Assembly (NCBI GenBank): GCA_000277445.1
Contig: AJWJ01000060.1
Coordinates: forward strand, 1 to 64,000
Length of the DNA stretch: 64,000 bases
DNA from: Polysphondylium violaceum
Lineage: Eukaryota; Evosea; Eumycetozoa; Dictyosteliales; Dictyosteliaceae
Direction: 5' to 3'
Shown here: positions 1 to 12,600 of the stretch, piece after piece
How positions within the stretch are numbered: position 1 is the first letter of the stretch
How the letters are laid out: the number at the start of each line of letters is the position of its first letter
Position numbers and translations under genes: made by a program
The notes under the pieces: generated by a model
Told to the model about the DNA's origin: nothing
Seen by the model: the letters and a program-made list of their open reading frames with translations, nothing else
The model's database searches: none

Positions 1-129
1 AAAAAAAAGAAACCCAAAATTGTCTACATCCTAATTAAAACAAAAAAAAAAAACCAAACTCGAAACCCAAACAACACCAACCTGGTGCACTCTTCAACCC
101 CAAAACTCTACCATTCTTCAACCCACTCC

Positions 130-908
130 TTTCAAGATACTCCTAAAAAGTAAAGATCCAAAGTACGACGAACTAATCCCAACACCATCACAAGCTCAAC
201 TAATCACCAACTGGTTCATCCAAAAAAGTACGTTCCAAGAAGCCTCATCAACATTAGGAAGTCGTTGCACCCAAAAGGAAGAGACCTCCTCTGGAGATTC
301 CTCCTCAAAGCTCTCCCTAAAGTACACAATGCTCCCTGCCCCAGAAACATCTGACCAGATTTTTTTCAGCTGCAAAACAATCCAAGATAAGATAGCCCGT
401 CATAAGAGCACTTCTAGGTCTAGCAACAGGCACCTCCCACCAGTGGAAAACCAGTATCCTCACCAAACTCGACTCACCTACTGTAACCAACATCAATTGC
501 GTTCGACTGGATCTGGAGATCTAGAAACAACCTCAACCATGAAAAAATATATGAACCAACTCTAGGCGACAACTACCTCACCAATCAACTATGAACATCC
601 AACAAGCTGCCTGGGCGATCACTCTAGACAACATCCACCCAATCCTAAGAAAAATCCTGAACACCGACAATCCACCGGCCTCCTGGAACCAATCTATCAC
701 CACTCTTCTGACCAAATTCAATTCCAACTATAACAACAAGCCACTAACTCCAATCACATGCCTTCACGCTCTCGATGCATACCGATCCCTGAGAACACCA
801 CAGTTGGAGGACAACATCACAATCAAAATAACTAAAAATATTTTTAGCCTCTTTTCAATAAAAAGATTCTCAAGGCCTACACAAATTGTGTATGAGCCTT
901 ATTTATAA
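130..908 (+). mobile_element. Decayed LINE: 3' end of ORF2 with zf-RVT-like domain
   Basis: Remnant of the C-terminal part of a non-LTR retrotransposon reverse-transcriptase ORF. Around 255-345 one frame reads a motif of the form HPKGRDLLWRFLLKALP followed by a Cys; about 330-390 continues in another frame with PETSDQIFFSCKTIQ. Together these match the pattern of the zf-RVT domain found after the RT in many LINE ORF2 proteins (RDLLWR...LP...C..C...ET.DH.FF.C). A further open piece (591-908) has no recognised domain. At least one frame change and several stops separate the pieces, so the copy is dead. Dictyostelid LINEs of the TRE type prefer tRNA-gene neighbourhoods, which is relevant to the pol III box-like sequence downstream. 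The family assignment is inferred; TRE itself is not proven. Confidence 0.55.
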
Positions 909-1020
909 CACAAAAATCTAAAAAAAATAATATAAAGACCCAACAAGACAAACCAAGATCGTATAACAGTCGTCCTGGAGAGATTCAACAAAAATTTCAA
1001 CCTACCAACACTCGAGTCCT

Positions 1021-1240
1021 CTGATGACAAGAGAAATACTCGTAGACAGTAACAGGTTTCCTTCATGCCTTAAAGGATTTCAGCACACATACTGAGTTTG
1101 TACCACAGGATGATCACCATAATAGGTCAAATTTATACGACGCTTGGTCCAGCTCCAGGTATCTTTATATTTAATTTAAACTATAAATAAAAACGAAGTA
1201 GCTGCTTACGCATCTACCATAAATGAGCTATCTAGGCTTG
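1021..1240. repeat. Direct repeat, copy A (about 180-220 bp)
   Basis: Shares long blocks with 1619-1795: ACAAGAGAAATACTCG, GGTTTCCTTCAT, a 35-base identical core from GAGTTTGTACCACAGG through AATAGGTC, TTTAAACTATAAATAAAAAC and AATGAGCTATCT. The copies are in the same orientation and about 600 bp apart, with small indels between them. A small stem (CCTT/AAGG) is kept in both although its loop differs. No coding capacity. Could be a dispersed or satellite repeat, or the ends of an unassigned element. Confidence 0.8.
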
Positions 1241-1290
1241 ATAAAAATTTTACAAAGTCAAGAGTATAAATATTTTTTCACAAAAAAATG

Positions 1291-1351
1291 TCCTCAGAGT
1301 GGTTAAACTGCTTGTCCAATACGCTTCCCAGTATACCGCGGGTTCGAACTT
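1291..1351 (+). other. tRNA-like pol III A/B-box sequence (tRNA relic or tRNA-derived repeat)
   Basis: GGTTCGAACTT at 1341-1351 resembles a B box, and CAGAGTGGTTAAACTG at about 1295-1310 looks like a D-arm with a CAG/CTG stem. No good acceptor stem, anticodon loop or T-stem can be folded around them, so this is not a functional tRNA as it stands. It lies between the two direct-repeat copies and downstream of the LINE fragment. Confidence 0.35.
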
Positions 1352-1618
1352 CTGGCCCATTCGCACCATAAGCACTGTGCCATTTCTAAATTCGAGGTGA
1401 GACACAAATTAACAACAAAAAACAAAAAAAATGTCTTTGGCTGTTCTCTTATCATTAAAGATTTCAATTTCAACAATATACTACAAAGAATTGAAAAAAG
1501 AAGAACAGAAGAGTTAATAGAGATCGAAAAAAGAAAGCGTGTGAAGAACAAGGGATGCAATAGTCTTTGAGTCATCTAAAAAAAAAAAAAAAAATAAAGA
1601 ATTTAGAAGACTAGGCTT

Positions 1619-1795
1619 GACGATTCGACAAGAGAAATACTCGGAGACATTAAGGTTTCCTTCATTCCTCAAGGATTTCTGCACTGAGTTTGTACCACAG
1701 GATGATCACCATAATAGGTCTGAACTTTTTCCTTATATTTTTTATTTAAACTATAAATAAAAACCCTCCCATTAATGAGCTATCTGGACTTAGGT
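1619..1795. repeat. Direct repeat, copy B
   Basis: Second copy of the repeat at 1021-1240, same orientation, slightly shorter. The block GAGTTTGTACCACAGG... through AATAGGTC is identical in both; flanks differ by point changes and small indels. The stretch between the copies (1241-1618) holds only the pol III box-like sequence and A-rich DNA. Confidence 0.8.
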
Positions 1796-2010
1796 TATTT
1801 TAATCTAGTCTTAGAAAGAATTATTAATTTTTTACATTTAAAAAATGTTTTCAAGGTCAATTTGATTAAAAACTTTTAGCAAAACAATAAAAATTCGAAA
1901 TAATTCAGAGTGTGATCTTACGTAATTATTGTGATGTTGATTGCAAAAATCAAAAAAAGAATCTATAAAAAAAGGTTATCGATCACTTCATATTCAGACG
2001 CACACACAAG

Positions 2011-2724
2011 ATGAACTTTACACGAATACTATACTCACAAATGAGACCTATCTCTCCAACCTTCAATATTATAAGGAAAAGAGGTCCTTTTTCACAAAAA
2101 ACACTCAACACGCAGACCATCAGCAGAGATCAACAACTACAACAACAGCAATCTACAGCACCAATTACAGTGTACAAAGCTAAATCCATTTTCAATCCTT
2201 TTAGAGGCTACAAGACTCCTTTCACTAGAAATAAAAGTATAACTACAGCAGTAGTACCATCAGCTGTATTGCTCAATATTCAAGAGAGAATCAAAAACAA
2301 TCAACTAGCGTACGACAAAAACACAAACTATGAAGAACAGTACGCCAAAATACTAGAAGAAGAAAAACAAAGACGAATGAACGGGATTGAGTCTCTTATC
2401 ATGTGGGCCTTTTTGGTCAGTGCCTATTTGTATTGGCAGTACACAGCGCCCGATCCAAAGACTGCGAAAGCCCCACCCTCCAAATCATCGACTCCATCCC
2501 CGTTGCCATCAATGGTGTTGAACATTGAAGTGACCGAATGGCTCCCTATTATTATTTTCTACAGCATATTTGTTAATACCTGTTGCAGACTTTTGAATGG
2601 TAAGTGGCTATCGACACCAATTATAGGACTAGGTGTATCTAATCCCACCCAACTCAAATTCTTGCACAACACAAAAATTCAAAGATCAGACTCTAACAAA
2701 CAAGTGTTTTTTTACAACCATTAG
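2011..2724 (+). CDS. Unknown protein, probable mitochondrial membrane protein
   Basis: Not recognised. The N-terminus (MNFTRILYSQMRPIS, then Arg/Lys/Ser/Gln-rich) looks like a mitochondrial presequence. The middle has a charged helix followed by a hydrophobic segment (about residues 130-147, MWAFLVSAYLYWQY) and a second one around residues 175-195, so a two-pass inner-membrane protein is possible. A strong 5' splice site (G|GTAAGT, 2600) lies inside the reading frame, and a good acceptor (TTTATTTACAG) ends at 2883. Splicing there would end the protein five codons into the next exon, at a TGA overlapping the ATG of the next gene. The last 40 residues of the unspliced frame look non-coding, so the true 3' end is uncertain. 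Confidence 0.5.
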   Translation: MNFTRILYSQMRPISPTFNIIRKRGPFSQKTLNTQTISRDQQLQQQQSTAPITVYKAKSIFNPFRGYKTPFTRNKSITTAVVPSAVLLNIQERIKNNQLAYDKNTNYEEQYAKILEEEKQRRMNGIESLIMWAFLVSAYLYWQYTAPDPKTAKAPPSKSSTPSPLPSMVLNIEVTEWLPIIIFYSIFVNTCCRLLNGKWLSTPIIGLGVSNPTQLKFLHNTKIQRSDSNKQVFFYNH

Positions 2725-2897
2725 CATATCTCCCCCTCTTTTTGCACCATTTCCCCTCTTTTCGATAAGATTGGAAAAAAACTATAATTTCTCAGATGAA
2801 AAGTTTAGGGTGGGCTTAGTTTGTGCGCCACATCTGTTTTTTGTTTAAAAGAGGACACATTCAATCATATTTATTTATTTACAGATACCTATACACA

Positions 2898-3220
2898 ATG
2901 AACTATACTAAATTAGTACAACAATCTCAAACTTCACTTAGATTACTTGGTAATAGAAATGTAATCAACGCATCATCAGTCAGATTATACTCTACTTCAC
3001 CAATCAACAATAACAACAACAATCAACACAACAACCCGAACAAAAGATGTCTATGCCAGCCAAATTGTTTTACAGTACTCTTTTATTTGGCGCTGCTTTT
3101 ATTGGTAAACAAATCTATGATGGTAGTCTTGAAGTTGAGCTCCAATTCACCCCACCATTCATGAGCGAACCATGGGTATTCTCCAACATTAAAAGGAAGG
3201 AAGAGACTCAATTGGAATAA
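2898..3220 (+). CDS. Small probable mitochondrial inner-membrane protein (frame break at an A-run)
   Basis: Starts MNYTKLVQQSQTSLRLLG and continues with RLYSTSP, a typical presequence and cleavage region, then an Asn/Gln tract. From 3047 the coding frame moves to one reading MSMPAKLFYSTLLFGAAFIG (one hydrophobic segment) and ends KRKEETQLE at 3218-3220. The two halves join if one A is added to the AAAA run at 3042-3045; the total is then exactly 108 codons. Downstream of the membrane segment lies a short acidic/aromatic tail. Function unknown. The frame break is more likely a consensus error than a true mutation, given similar breaks elsewhere in the window. Confidence 0.55.
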
Positions 3221-3645
3221 ATATCAATAACCCAACTAACTAAACAAACAAAATAAATAAATTCATGTAATATAATCATAATCATAATAACATCCTCTCC
3301 TTATCTATTCTATTAAAATATAAATAATATCATAATATTTATTTTTGTGTGTGAATTGTGATGATCGATTATTTGAAAGCCCACACAAATAGTCTGATAG
3401 TCTCATAGCTTCAGTGAAGACAAAATAAAATCACACACACTTTTTGGGGACGGCTGGGGGGAAAATTGAAATGAAAATTTAGAAATAAAAAAAAAACTAA
3501 AAAAACACAAAACTATTTTTATTTTTGTAACCCCACTTTGCACTACACATATTTAATTTGTATAATAATAACTATAGCACACACACACACACAACACACA
3601 CACATATATATAAATAAGTAATATCTATCAACACAATACAATACC
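3221..3645. other. Intergenic, promoter side of vps13
   Basis: AT-rich, with a CA-rich microsatellite (about 3578-3604) about 40 bp before the vps13 start and A-rich runs. No gene seen on either strand. Confidence 0.7.
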
Positions 3646-6600
3646 ATGGTATCACAGATTGCGGCATCTGTGCTCGGGAAATATCTGGGGGACTATGTTG
3701 ATGACTTGAACGCAGACAACATCAAGCTTAGTTTTCTGAGTGGCGATGCTGTGTTGCAGGACTTGAAGATCAAAAAGACTGTTTTGCAGTCACTGTTTCC
3801 CAACGTTGTGGTCAAACAGGCCATCATTCGAAAGCTGTCGCTGCACATACCCTGGAAAGATGTAAGGACTTGGCTATGATATGAATGCAAACATATGATA
3901 CTAACATACATGACACACCACAGCTGAAAGGGAAGCCCGCGATCATCAAGATTGAGGGAGTGTATGTGCTGGCAGAGTCTGGCAAGGACTTTGATGAGCA
4001 GTTTTATAGGAAAAAGTTTCAGGATGAAAAGCAGGCAAAGCTGCATGTACAAGAGTTGATTAGAAACAAGATTAAAGAAGTCGGTATAAAGACAGCGGCG
4101 GCAGCGAGTGAGGAGACGGGTGGAGGGGGATTTGGAAGTAAATTGGTGTCCACCGTGATAGACAACTTGCAGTTGTATATTGATTCTGTACATATTAGAT
4201 TCGAAGACAAAACAGATAACAATTGGTTTGCAGTTGGTGTGACATTGAATAAACTCAACACAGAGTCTACAGACGAAAACTGGGTGCCTACGTTTCTCAA
4301 GAATGACTCGTCAATCATTCACAAAACCATTGATCTCGATCAACTCTCTGTGTACTGGAACACCGACACAAAGCCTATCAAGTACTCTTCACTCGACGAC
4401 TTGTCAAACAAACTAAAGTTGATGATCAACAGTAATACTAATAATAGTGAGAGTGATAGTGGTAGTAATAGCAACAACAACAATAATAATACACAACAAC
4501 AATATATATTACCATCAGTATCAGCTCAGTTAAAGGCTATATTAAACAAGAGTTTGGTGCCGAGTTCGACAGTACCCAAATACGATTTGGAGTTTGAACT
4601 TGGATCGACAGAGTTTTGTTTATCCGATAAACAGTATAGAGACATAACCAACATAATGGAGGGATTCCAGTTGTTTAAAAAGAGCATAGAGTACCGATCG
4701 AGTAGACCCAAAGAACAGGTATTAGAATCACCCAAGAAATGGTGGAAATATTCTATTGGTTGTGTATTACAAAAGATACATGAGAAGCGATACAAAAACT
4801 CATGGCCCTACATAAAGGAATTCCTCAGAGACAAAAAGGAGTACATAAAGTTATTTAGAAAGTTGAAAAAGAAGACTATATTCACAACCGAACAGACTCG
4901 TTTGGAATCGTTAGAATGGAAATTACCCTATGAACATATACTGTTATTTAGAAATTTAGCTTATAAAATGATTGAAAAAGAAGATAAATTAAAGTTGATT
5001 AGTAATAGTAATAGTAGTAATAATAATAGTAATACGACGACAGCAGGTAATAGTAACAACAATATGGCTAGTAAAGCTACACCCATTTCATCACCATCAA
5101 TGAGCAGTAGTACGTCAACACCTGCTGCGGGTAAAGGATGGTTTTCATCTTGGTGGGCACCTGTTGCTTCACCCACAGGTACATCACCTTTATCAACATC
5201 TGTAAATAATAGTAATAGTAGTAGTAATAGTAATAATAATGTAATTAAAGATATTGAATTAACCAAAGAAGATTGGAATGAAATATACAGTAGTATAGGA
5301 TACACGGAAACAACAGAGGAAAGCAAAGATACATCAACATCACCTCTATTTACAAGTGATAGTGATCTTGAAAACATAGTTAAGACGCGAGTCAATTTTC
5401 ATCTTGTTCAGGGTGGCATTAGATTAACGAGAAAGAATAAACCATTGGCATTATTAAAGTTGGATCAACTATCGCTCAATTTGAAATCAAAGTCATCTTC
5501 ATTTGTATTTGAAGGTAATCTGGGTGGCATAGAATTGGTAGATCATTCAAACAAGAAAACTCAATTTGAATATCTAATCAAACCATTACTCAAGCAGCAA
5601 CAACCACAGCAACAAGATAGTAGTGATATTAACAATAGATTATTTAATATAATATTATCAAGTTATTATTCACCAAAATCACCAATCCAATATGATTTAT
5701 CAGTTAGATCTAAACCATTGACCATTGTATATTATCCCCAGTTTATTCAGATTATAAACAACTTTTTCTTTTCAAACAAGAATGAGGCCAACAATGCAAT
5801 CAATGTCTATGAGGACTTGGAAAAGATGGCACAGGATACGATTAGTTCCATTAAAACGCAGACCAAAGATAAATTGTTACTGGCCATTTCAAATCAAACT
5901 AAAATATCAATGATGCTGGAGTTGGATGCACCCATTATCATCATACCAGAGTCTATCACTGATCCAAATACAAACATGTTGGTGTTGGATCTCGGCAAAC
6001 TGTCAATCAACCATTCTCCACTCTCTAGTAAACTGTTGGTCGAAAACACTATTAGCAGCAGTGATAAACCAGAGAGCACAGAGAGTAAAGACAAAGAACC
6101 ACTAAACGACAACAATATAACATGGGAAGAGTTTTATGACGAGTATTCATTTAAATTGACAAACACTCAGGTGTTGTTGGCAAAGAAGCAATGGGATTGG
6201 AGAAGTGAGAGTCTGATTAAAAAGTATCGTATGAACATCGCGAATCCCTTCAACGCAAACTTTTCACTCAAGATCAGCAAACTCAGTAACCAGTTTCTCA
6301 CGTCATTGAAACTGGTGGCCAATGTAGAGTTTTTGGAATTTTATTTATCATCAAGCCAATATGTAGACTTTATGTCGATCATTCAAGCAGCTATTAATGT
6401 GCAGTCCCCACCCTCGGCATCAGTGCCGTCGTCTTCTACGCCTCCTTTAGTACCAAATAGTGGTAATAGCAATGATCAGCCAGCAACAAACAAGATGTAC
6501 AGTAGAGATGTAATAGACAATTTCAAGATCCTCGAGGCAGTGTTTAACTTTGAACGATTTAATCTTAACCTCAGTCTCGAGGACGATAATTACAGACACC

Positions 6601-9600
6601 ATAGCATGGCGCTAGTCTATTTGCGTGGACTCAAGGGCAGTTTGGATCAAAAACTGATGGAGAGTGTATTGCAAATCTCTGTTAATGGCTTGTGGATTGA
6701 GGATTGTTTGCAAAAGGAAAAGGGCAATGGCAACTACTTGGCCACCTCTACGACCCATTTTAACCCCACCGATAACCTCGAGGGACTCGTAAACAATACA
6801 ATTCTCTTGAAGCTCACTCAGATCAACACTGATTCACCATACTACAAAAACATTGACAAGTTGGTGGATATTGAATTCTCGCAAATCAATTTCATCCTCA
6901 ATCGAAAGACTGTCGCTGGTTTGATAGAGTTTCTCAACTCGGTTTCCAATCTCTCTGTCGAGAAACAAAAGCGACAACACCAGTCCATTCGCAGTAGCAG
7001 TGGTGTGGCGACAAACACCCCGTTAAAAAGATCCATTAGCGCATCCTTGGACCAGTTCCCATCGGGTTTGAGATCACCGCCTGTGGCCAGCGGCAGCAGT
7101 ACGAGCAACACGGTGTTGATCAAGGTATCGTTAAAGGTGGATTTGGTGAGAATACTCTTGACCAAAGAAAACAACACACCGCTCATCAAAGCTTCGTTTA
7201 CCCAGCATGTAATGGTGGCAGATATCTATGCAAACAAGACGTCGTTGAATGGCAAATTGGGCTCGGCAAAGATCTACGACATGACGCTCGAGGGCAGAAA
7301 CTATCGAACCATTTTAACGACAAAGGAGCGAAACCTGTCGGGCCAAAGCAGCGGAAACAGTAATAGCAGCAGCATCTTGGACAGCATCGAAGATGACGAA
7401 CTCTCTTCATCCACATCGACATTTACAGCATCGACAGCAACAGCAGCAGCAACGGGATCATCGTTGATTTACTTTCAATTTGAATCAGATGCACAGCAGC
7501 AGACACTCAAGGTCAATCTCAGTAGTATTCGATACGTGTTTCTCAAAAGATTTGTTGAGGAGCTACGCCTCTTTTTAAACAACGTCATGATCATGCGAGA
7601 GTATCTCAAGTCGTCCATATACTCGGCCGCCAGTGCAATTTCAAACAACAGAACGACATTCTATTACGAGATTGAGATTGATAATCCCTATATCCTCATT
7701 CCGCTCTCTTCCCTCTCCAACAAGATATTCATTGTGGATCTGGGCAAGATTGCCATCAAAAACACCATTGATAAGCCCCCCTGTCAGAGTACCGGTACTG
7801 GCAGTGTGGATATGGACTCAAATCCAATTGTCACAGAGAATATCTATATCGACGCAAGGAATATAAAGGTGCTCTCGGGTCTCAACATGCAGTTTGACAA
7901 GAACCAAAACGGGTCCTCTGTCAGGACCTATGGGTCGATGGTGAGAGACGTGAATCTCTCCATCCATCTCAAGACACCCATGTACTATTCATTGTTGCAA
8001 AAGGGCGAGAAGCCTGCCAACCCCCTCCCCCAGTGGGAGAGATGGTTCAATATCTCGCAGTTTGAACTCAACATCAGTGAATATGAATTGGTGTGTCTTG
8101 TTGATTTGTTGGATGGCAATTTATCTGAATTCTCTTCAGAGATAGTTTATCAAGATAGCAATAGTAGTAGTGGCACTGGCGATACAGGTGGCAGCAACAA
8201 CAAGATGTCAGAGTCTATTATGATTGTTGATAAAAAGCAGATTAAACAACAACAGCAACAGGAACAAGACGAACAACAGCAAGAGGAAGAGGAAGAGATT
8301 GATTTTGAAAAGTTGATTGGATCCAGTTATTGGAAACTAGGCAAATTTTCGATTATGTACATGAAGAGAGATGGAAGCAAGATGGGAGATAGATTGGTAT
8401 TGTTTGAAATCAGCGAGAGCAAGATGGATATCACGCTCAGGGCCATGGAGACGAGTGTCTATTTTGAAATCAAAAACATCATGATGAAGGACTTTAACAG
8501 CGACACACATCAGCAACTGAGATCCATCCTCTTGCCACTGGCAGACAAAAAGAGTACGGATGCAGAGTCAGAGCCCCAAGTCATCATCAAGGCCTCACTC
8601 AAGCCACCCCCTATCCAACAGAGTCTCTTTCAGATATATGTCAAGGGCGTCTACATGATTTTTGTCCCTCACGCTTGGCTCGAATTGCAAGACTCTATTC
8701 TCAAGATCCTCAAATTCACAATGGACGCATGGAATAGGTATACCATCAAGGTCTTTGGTGAGCCCCCAGTGTCCGAAGAGATTATTCAATCCGGTCTCTC
8801 GCTGTTCACCCTCAGTATTTCCGACATCAAGATCTCGATGCCGGGCAACTCAAAGATCAGTGGATTGGGCGAACAAGAGAACGCTTTAATTGTTCGATCC
8901 TCGCTCGACATCCAGTCGACGTCCAAGGGTGCCATGGGTGTAGAGACGATCCTCTTGATCGAGGCCAACAATATCCAAATCTACAGAAACCAGATCAACA
9001 ACCCCGACGTATCCAACATCAAGATCATCGAGCCCTTTAAAGTGATCTACCAGGTGACCCAAACCCTCAAAAACTCGGAATCCAATCTATCGCTCGACAA
9101 CATCATTGTGCACTTTTCTTATCGTGATTTCAAACACCTCATGAAGATAGTCAATGCCACGGTCGAGGCCCTCCCCAGCGCCCCGTCCAGCGAGGCCTCG
9201 GACAAACCACACTTTTTGCATAAATACCGCGAGGATCAAGACACCCCCGACGACCAACACGAGGCCCTCTACTCGCCCACCAACGAGCCCATGATGATCC
9301 CGCAACCAGAGACACTGATCGTTCAAAAATTCTTTACATTCCAATTGCAAAAAGGTGGATTTGTACTTCTGGATGATCACAACAAGTCGATCAAGCCAGT
9401 GCCCTTACTCGCCATCACGGTCAAGGGACTGAAATCCAATCTGTTTACGTTCCCCCAAAAGAACCAAGTCGCCTGTAGTGTTGAATGTGGATTGGACTCC
9501 AACTACTACAACAGAAACATTGGTGTATGGGAACCCTTGATCGAGTCTTGGGGCCTCACCTTCACCGCCAATCTCTCTATTGAGGGTGGTTGGATGGTAA

Positions 9601-12600
9601 ATTTCCAATCAAAGATTCCGCTTCAAGTTAATATTACCAAAGGTTTTGTTGATACAAGTATATCAACCTATCAAATATGGGCAGATGACTATTACAATAA
9701 CAATAGTAGTAAAAGTAGTACTGGTAATACAACCAACACCAATACAAGTCAACAAGCTCTACAAGCTCAACAAATTGAAAAAGAGTATCCATATTATCTA
9801 AGAAATGATACAGGTGTTGATTTATGGTATTGGGTAGATTCCAAAGATATTAGACAAATTGGATCAGGAACAGAGGTGCCTTTGGATATTAAAGAAGAAG
9901 TTGATAACACAACAACAACTACGACTACAACATCCACAAGTAATAACAATAACAATAACAGTACAAATACAAAATTGGAGAAAAAGATATCGTTTCAATT
10001 GTTTGGTGACTTTAAACCAATTAATAATATACCAATAGATTCCATTGGCACTTATACAATTCATCCAATGCCAGAATTTAAACATATTAAATTACTTTAT
10101 GATGTATCCTATAGAAATGGTAGCAAGCTATTATGTCTTCATTCAAATTTCAATATTCAAAACAATACAGATATTCCAGTGGTTGCAAATATTACAGCGG
10201 TGTTGAACAAAGAACCCAAATCATTAGAGATTATTTTGGGGCCTCATGTAAAGATACCCATTCCCGTTGAATTCACCACTGGTAGAATTAAAATGAAACC
10301 ATATAATCTCGGATACGATTACTCTAATGAAAAAATTGATTGTTTAAATATCATTCAACTAATGAAACAAAAGAACACCAATTTTAATATAAACAATAGT
10401 AATAACAATAATAATAACAACAATAACAATAGTAATAGTAATAATGATCAAAACGAAAATCATAATATTTATTCAAAGATGATTTGTAAACATAATTCTA
10501 AATTGCCATTTATATTCTCAACATCGATAGCAAAGAACAATTTAAAGAGTAAAAACTATGTTGAAATATCCATCGATGCACCCATCATGATTGAGAATGT
10601 TTTGGCATGTGATTTGAATTTTAGACTCTATCATGGTAAAAACAAAAAGCTCATTGGATCCCCATTCATCTCTGGCACCATTCCCATTGGTAAAAAGTTG
10701 CCTGTGTTAGTATTTGATCCATTACTAGATATCTATATGGAAATTCAGATTTATGGTAAGTAGATTTATAGATTTATTGATTTATATATCTATGTAGATC
10801 TAGATCTTGGTGACTAACAAACATTACAGATTTCCCTTACTCTAGTGCATTTTTAATTGAAACATTTGTTGGATTACCTATACCTGACAAAATCAAGATT
10901 GTCGATGGCAGAAACCAACCATTGTTGATATCGTTTGATAATAGAATTGAACCAAATCATGGATACAGATTTTTGAGTATTTATTGTGAGTTTTGGATGA
11001 TTAATCAAACAGGCTTACCTTTGTTTTTCAGACACCAGATAGGGGCACAAACCATTGATCCTGCAGGACAAACACCCACCAATGAAATCAAGGTGCCTGA
11101 TAAACCGGTCGATTCCCGATTATGGTATTCCAAAGACTGGGCCCATCCCTCCAAGCCTTTTATGTTTGCCTACAATGACTCAACGATTGTTGGCGGCAGA
11201 TTTTGTCTCAAGATATCAGATTCCAACTGGAGTTCACCATTCTCACTCAACTCCTCGTCGTCGGCCAACTCGAATATTCAAATCTCGGAAGAGAGATCCG
11301 ACGAAGAAAAGGAGATCAAGAATCTTGTGCAGATCAACAAGCTCCCACCAAAGACCAACTATCAGTTGTCGGTCAACATCTTGCCCTCCAACAGCAAGTT
11401 TTGGAGAACACGTGTCGTCACATTTAGTCCCATGTACCTGATTGTAAACACCACGCAACACCGTGTCTATTATCAGCAGTTTGAATGCGAGAACAACACA
11501 CAAACCATTCTTCAAGACGAATCTCTTCCCTTCCAATTCCCCTCGACGAGAAGAGAGAAACTTATTCGTATAGGTATCGCTCCATCCTCGTCGGACGACA
11601 TCAAGTGGAGTGGATATTTTAATCCCAAAGAACTCTCTCACTTTGCCCTCAGACTCAGATCAGACTCTGAAGTGGTTGGCAGTGGACTCAAGAACAAGGA
11701 TAAAAAGGATTCTGAAATCTCTACAAAGAAAAAGATATCAAATCTATTGATTCCAAGTTCATCGGCAACATCCTCTTTATCCTCTTTATCCAAACCACTC
11801 CAACAGCAACAACAACAGCAGCTCCAAGACGAAGACACAAGCAATGAGTCTAGATTATTTATATCTGTGACTATTAGAGTCAAAGCCACAAAGAATCTTA
11901 CCACCACCATGATTGTCTTGCATGAGCAAAACGCTGACTTACCCCCATACAAGATTGACAATAAGAGTAAATATCCCATTTGGATCAGACAGAAAAAGAC
12001 AGAGATTTGGGAAAAGGTCGCTCCCCTTACATGCATTCCATACACATGGGACCACCCCATTCTACCAAGAAAGCTCATTGTTGAATTCCCTGGCAATGAA
12101 AAGAAAACTTATCGTTTAGACAATCTTGAAGAAAACTCTATCGTTGTACTCAAGTCACCGGAAATACAACAAAAAACCGAATTGGAGGTGATGATTATAG
12201 CCAATGGTCCCACTCGTGTTTTATCAATCAAAGAAAAGCAAAGGAGCAATCCACCCTCACCTATATTTGAAAGAAATAATAGTATGAGTACCTCCACACC
12301 AAAATCACCAACTCAATCATCATCATCAACAATCAATAGTAATGGTAAAGAAGAAAACGATAAATTTGAAATCAACATCCAGTTATCAAGTGTTGGTATA
12401 TCTATTATTAATTCAAATCCAATTGAAGAAATTATCTATATATCTCTAGATGGTATCACATTGGATGTAAAACAGTCAAAATTGGATCAGTATATTCAGT
12501 TTAAATTGGATGATATGCAAATTGATGATCAAAGATACCAAACAAATTTCCCTGTATTCCTTTGTCAAACTAAAAAGATTAATCATTTAAATAGTAATAA

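Noticed and set aside
1291-1351. Functional tRNA gene
   Set aside because: Box-like elements are present but no acceptor stem, anticodon loop or sound T-stem can be formed.
1303-1575. 90-codon ORF on the minus strand in the repeat region
   Set aside because: Overlaps the pol III box-like stretch and A-rich DNA; peptide has no recognisable domain.
3042-3047. Programmed -1 frameshift at the AAAA run
   Set aside because: No slippery heptamer or downstream pseudoknot is visible, and the same kind of break recurs in many unrelated genes.
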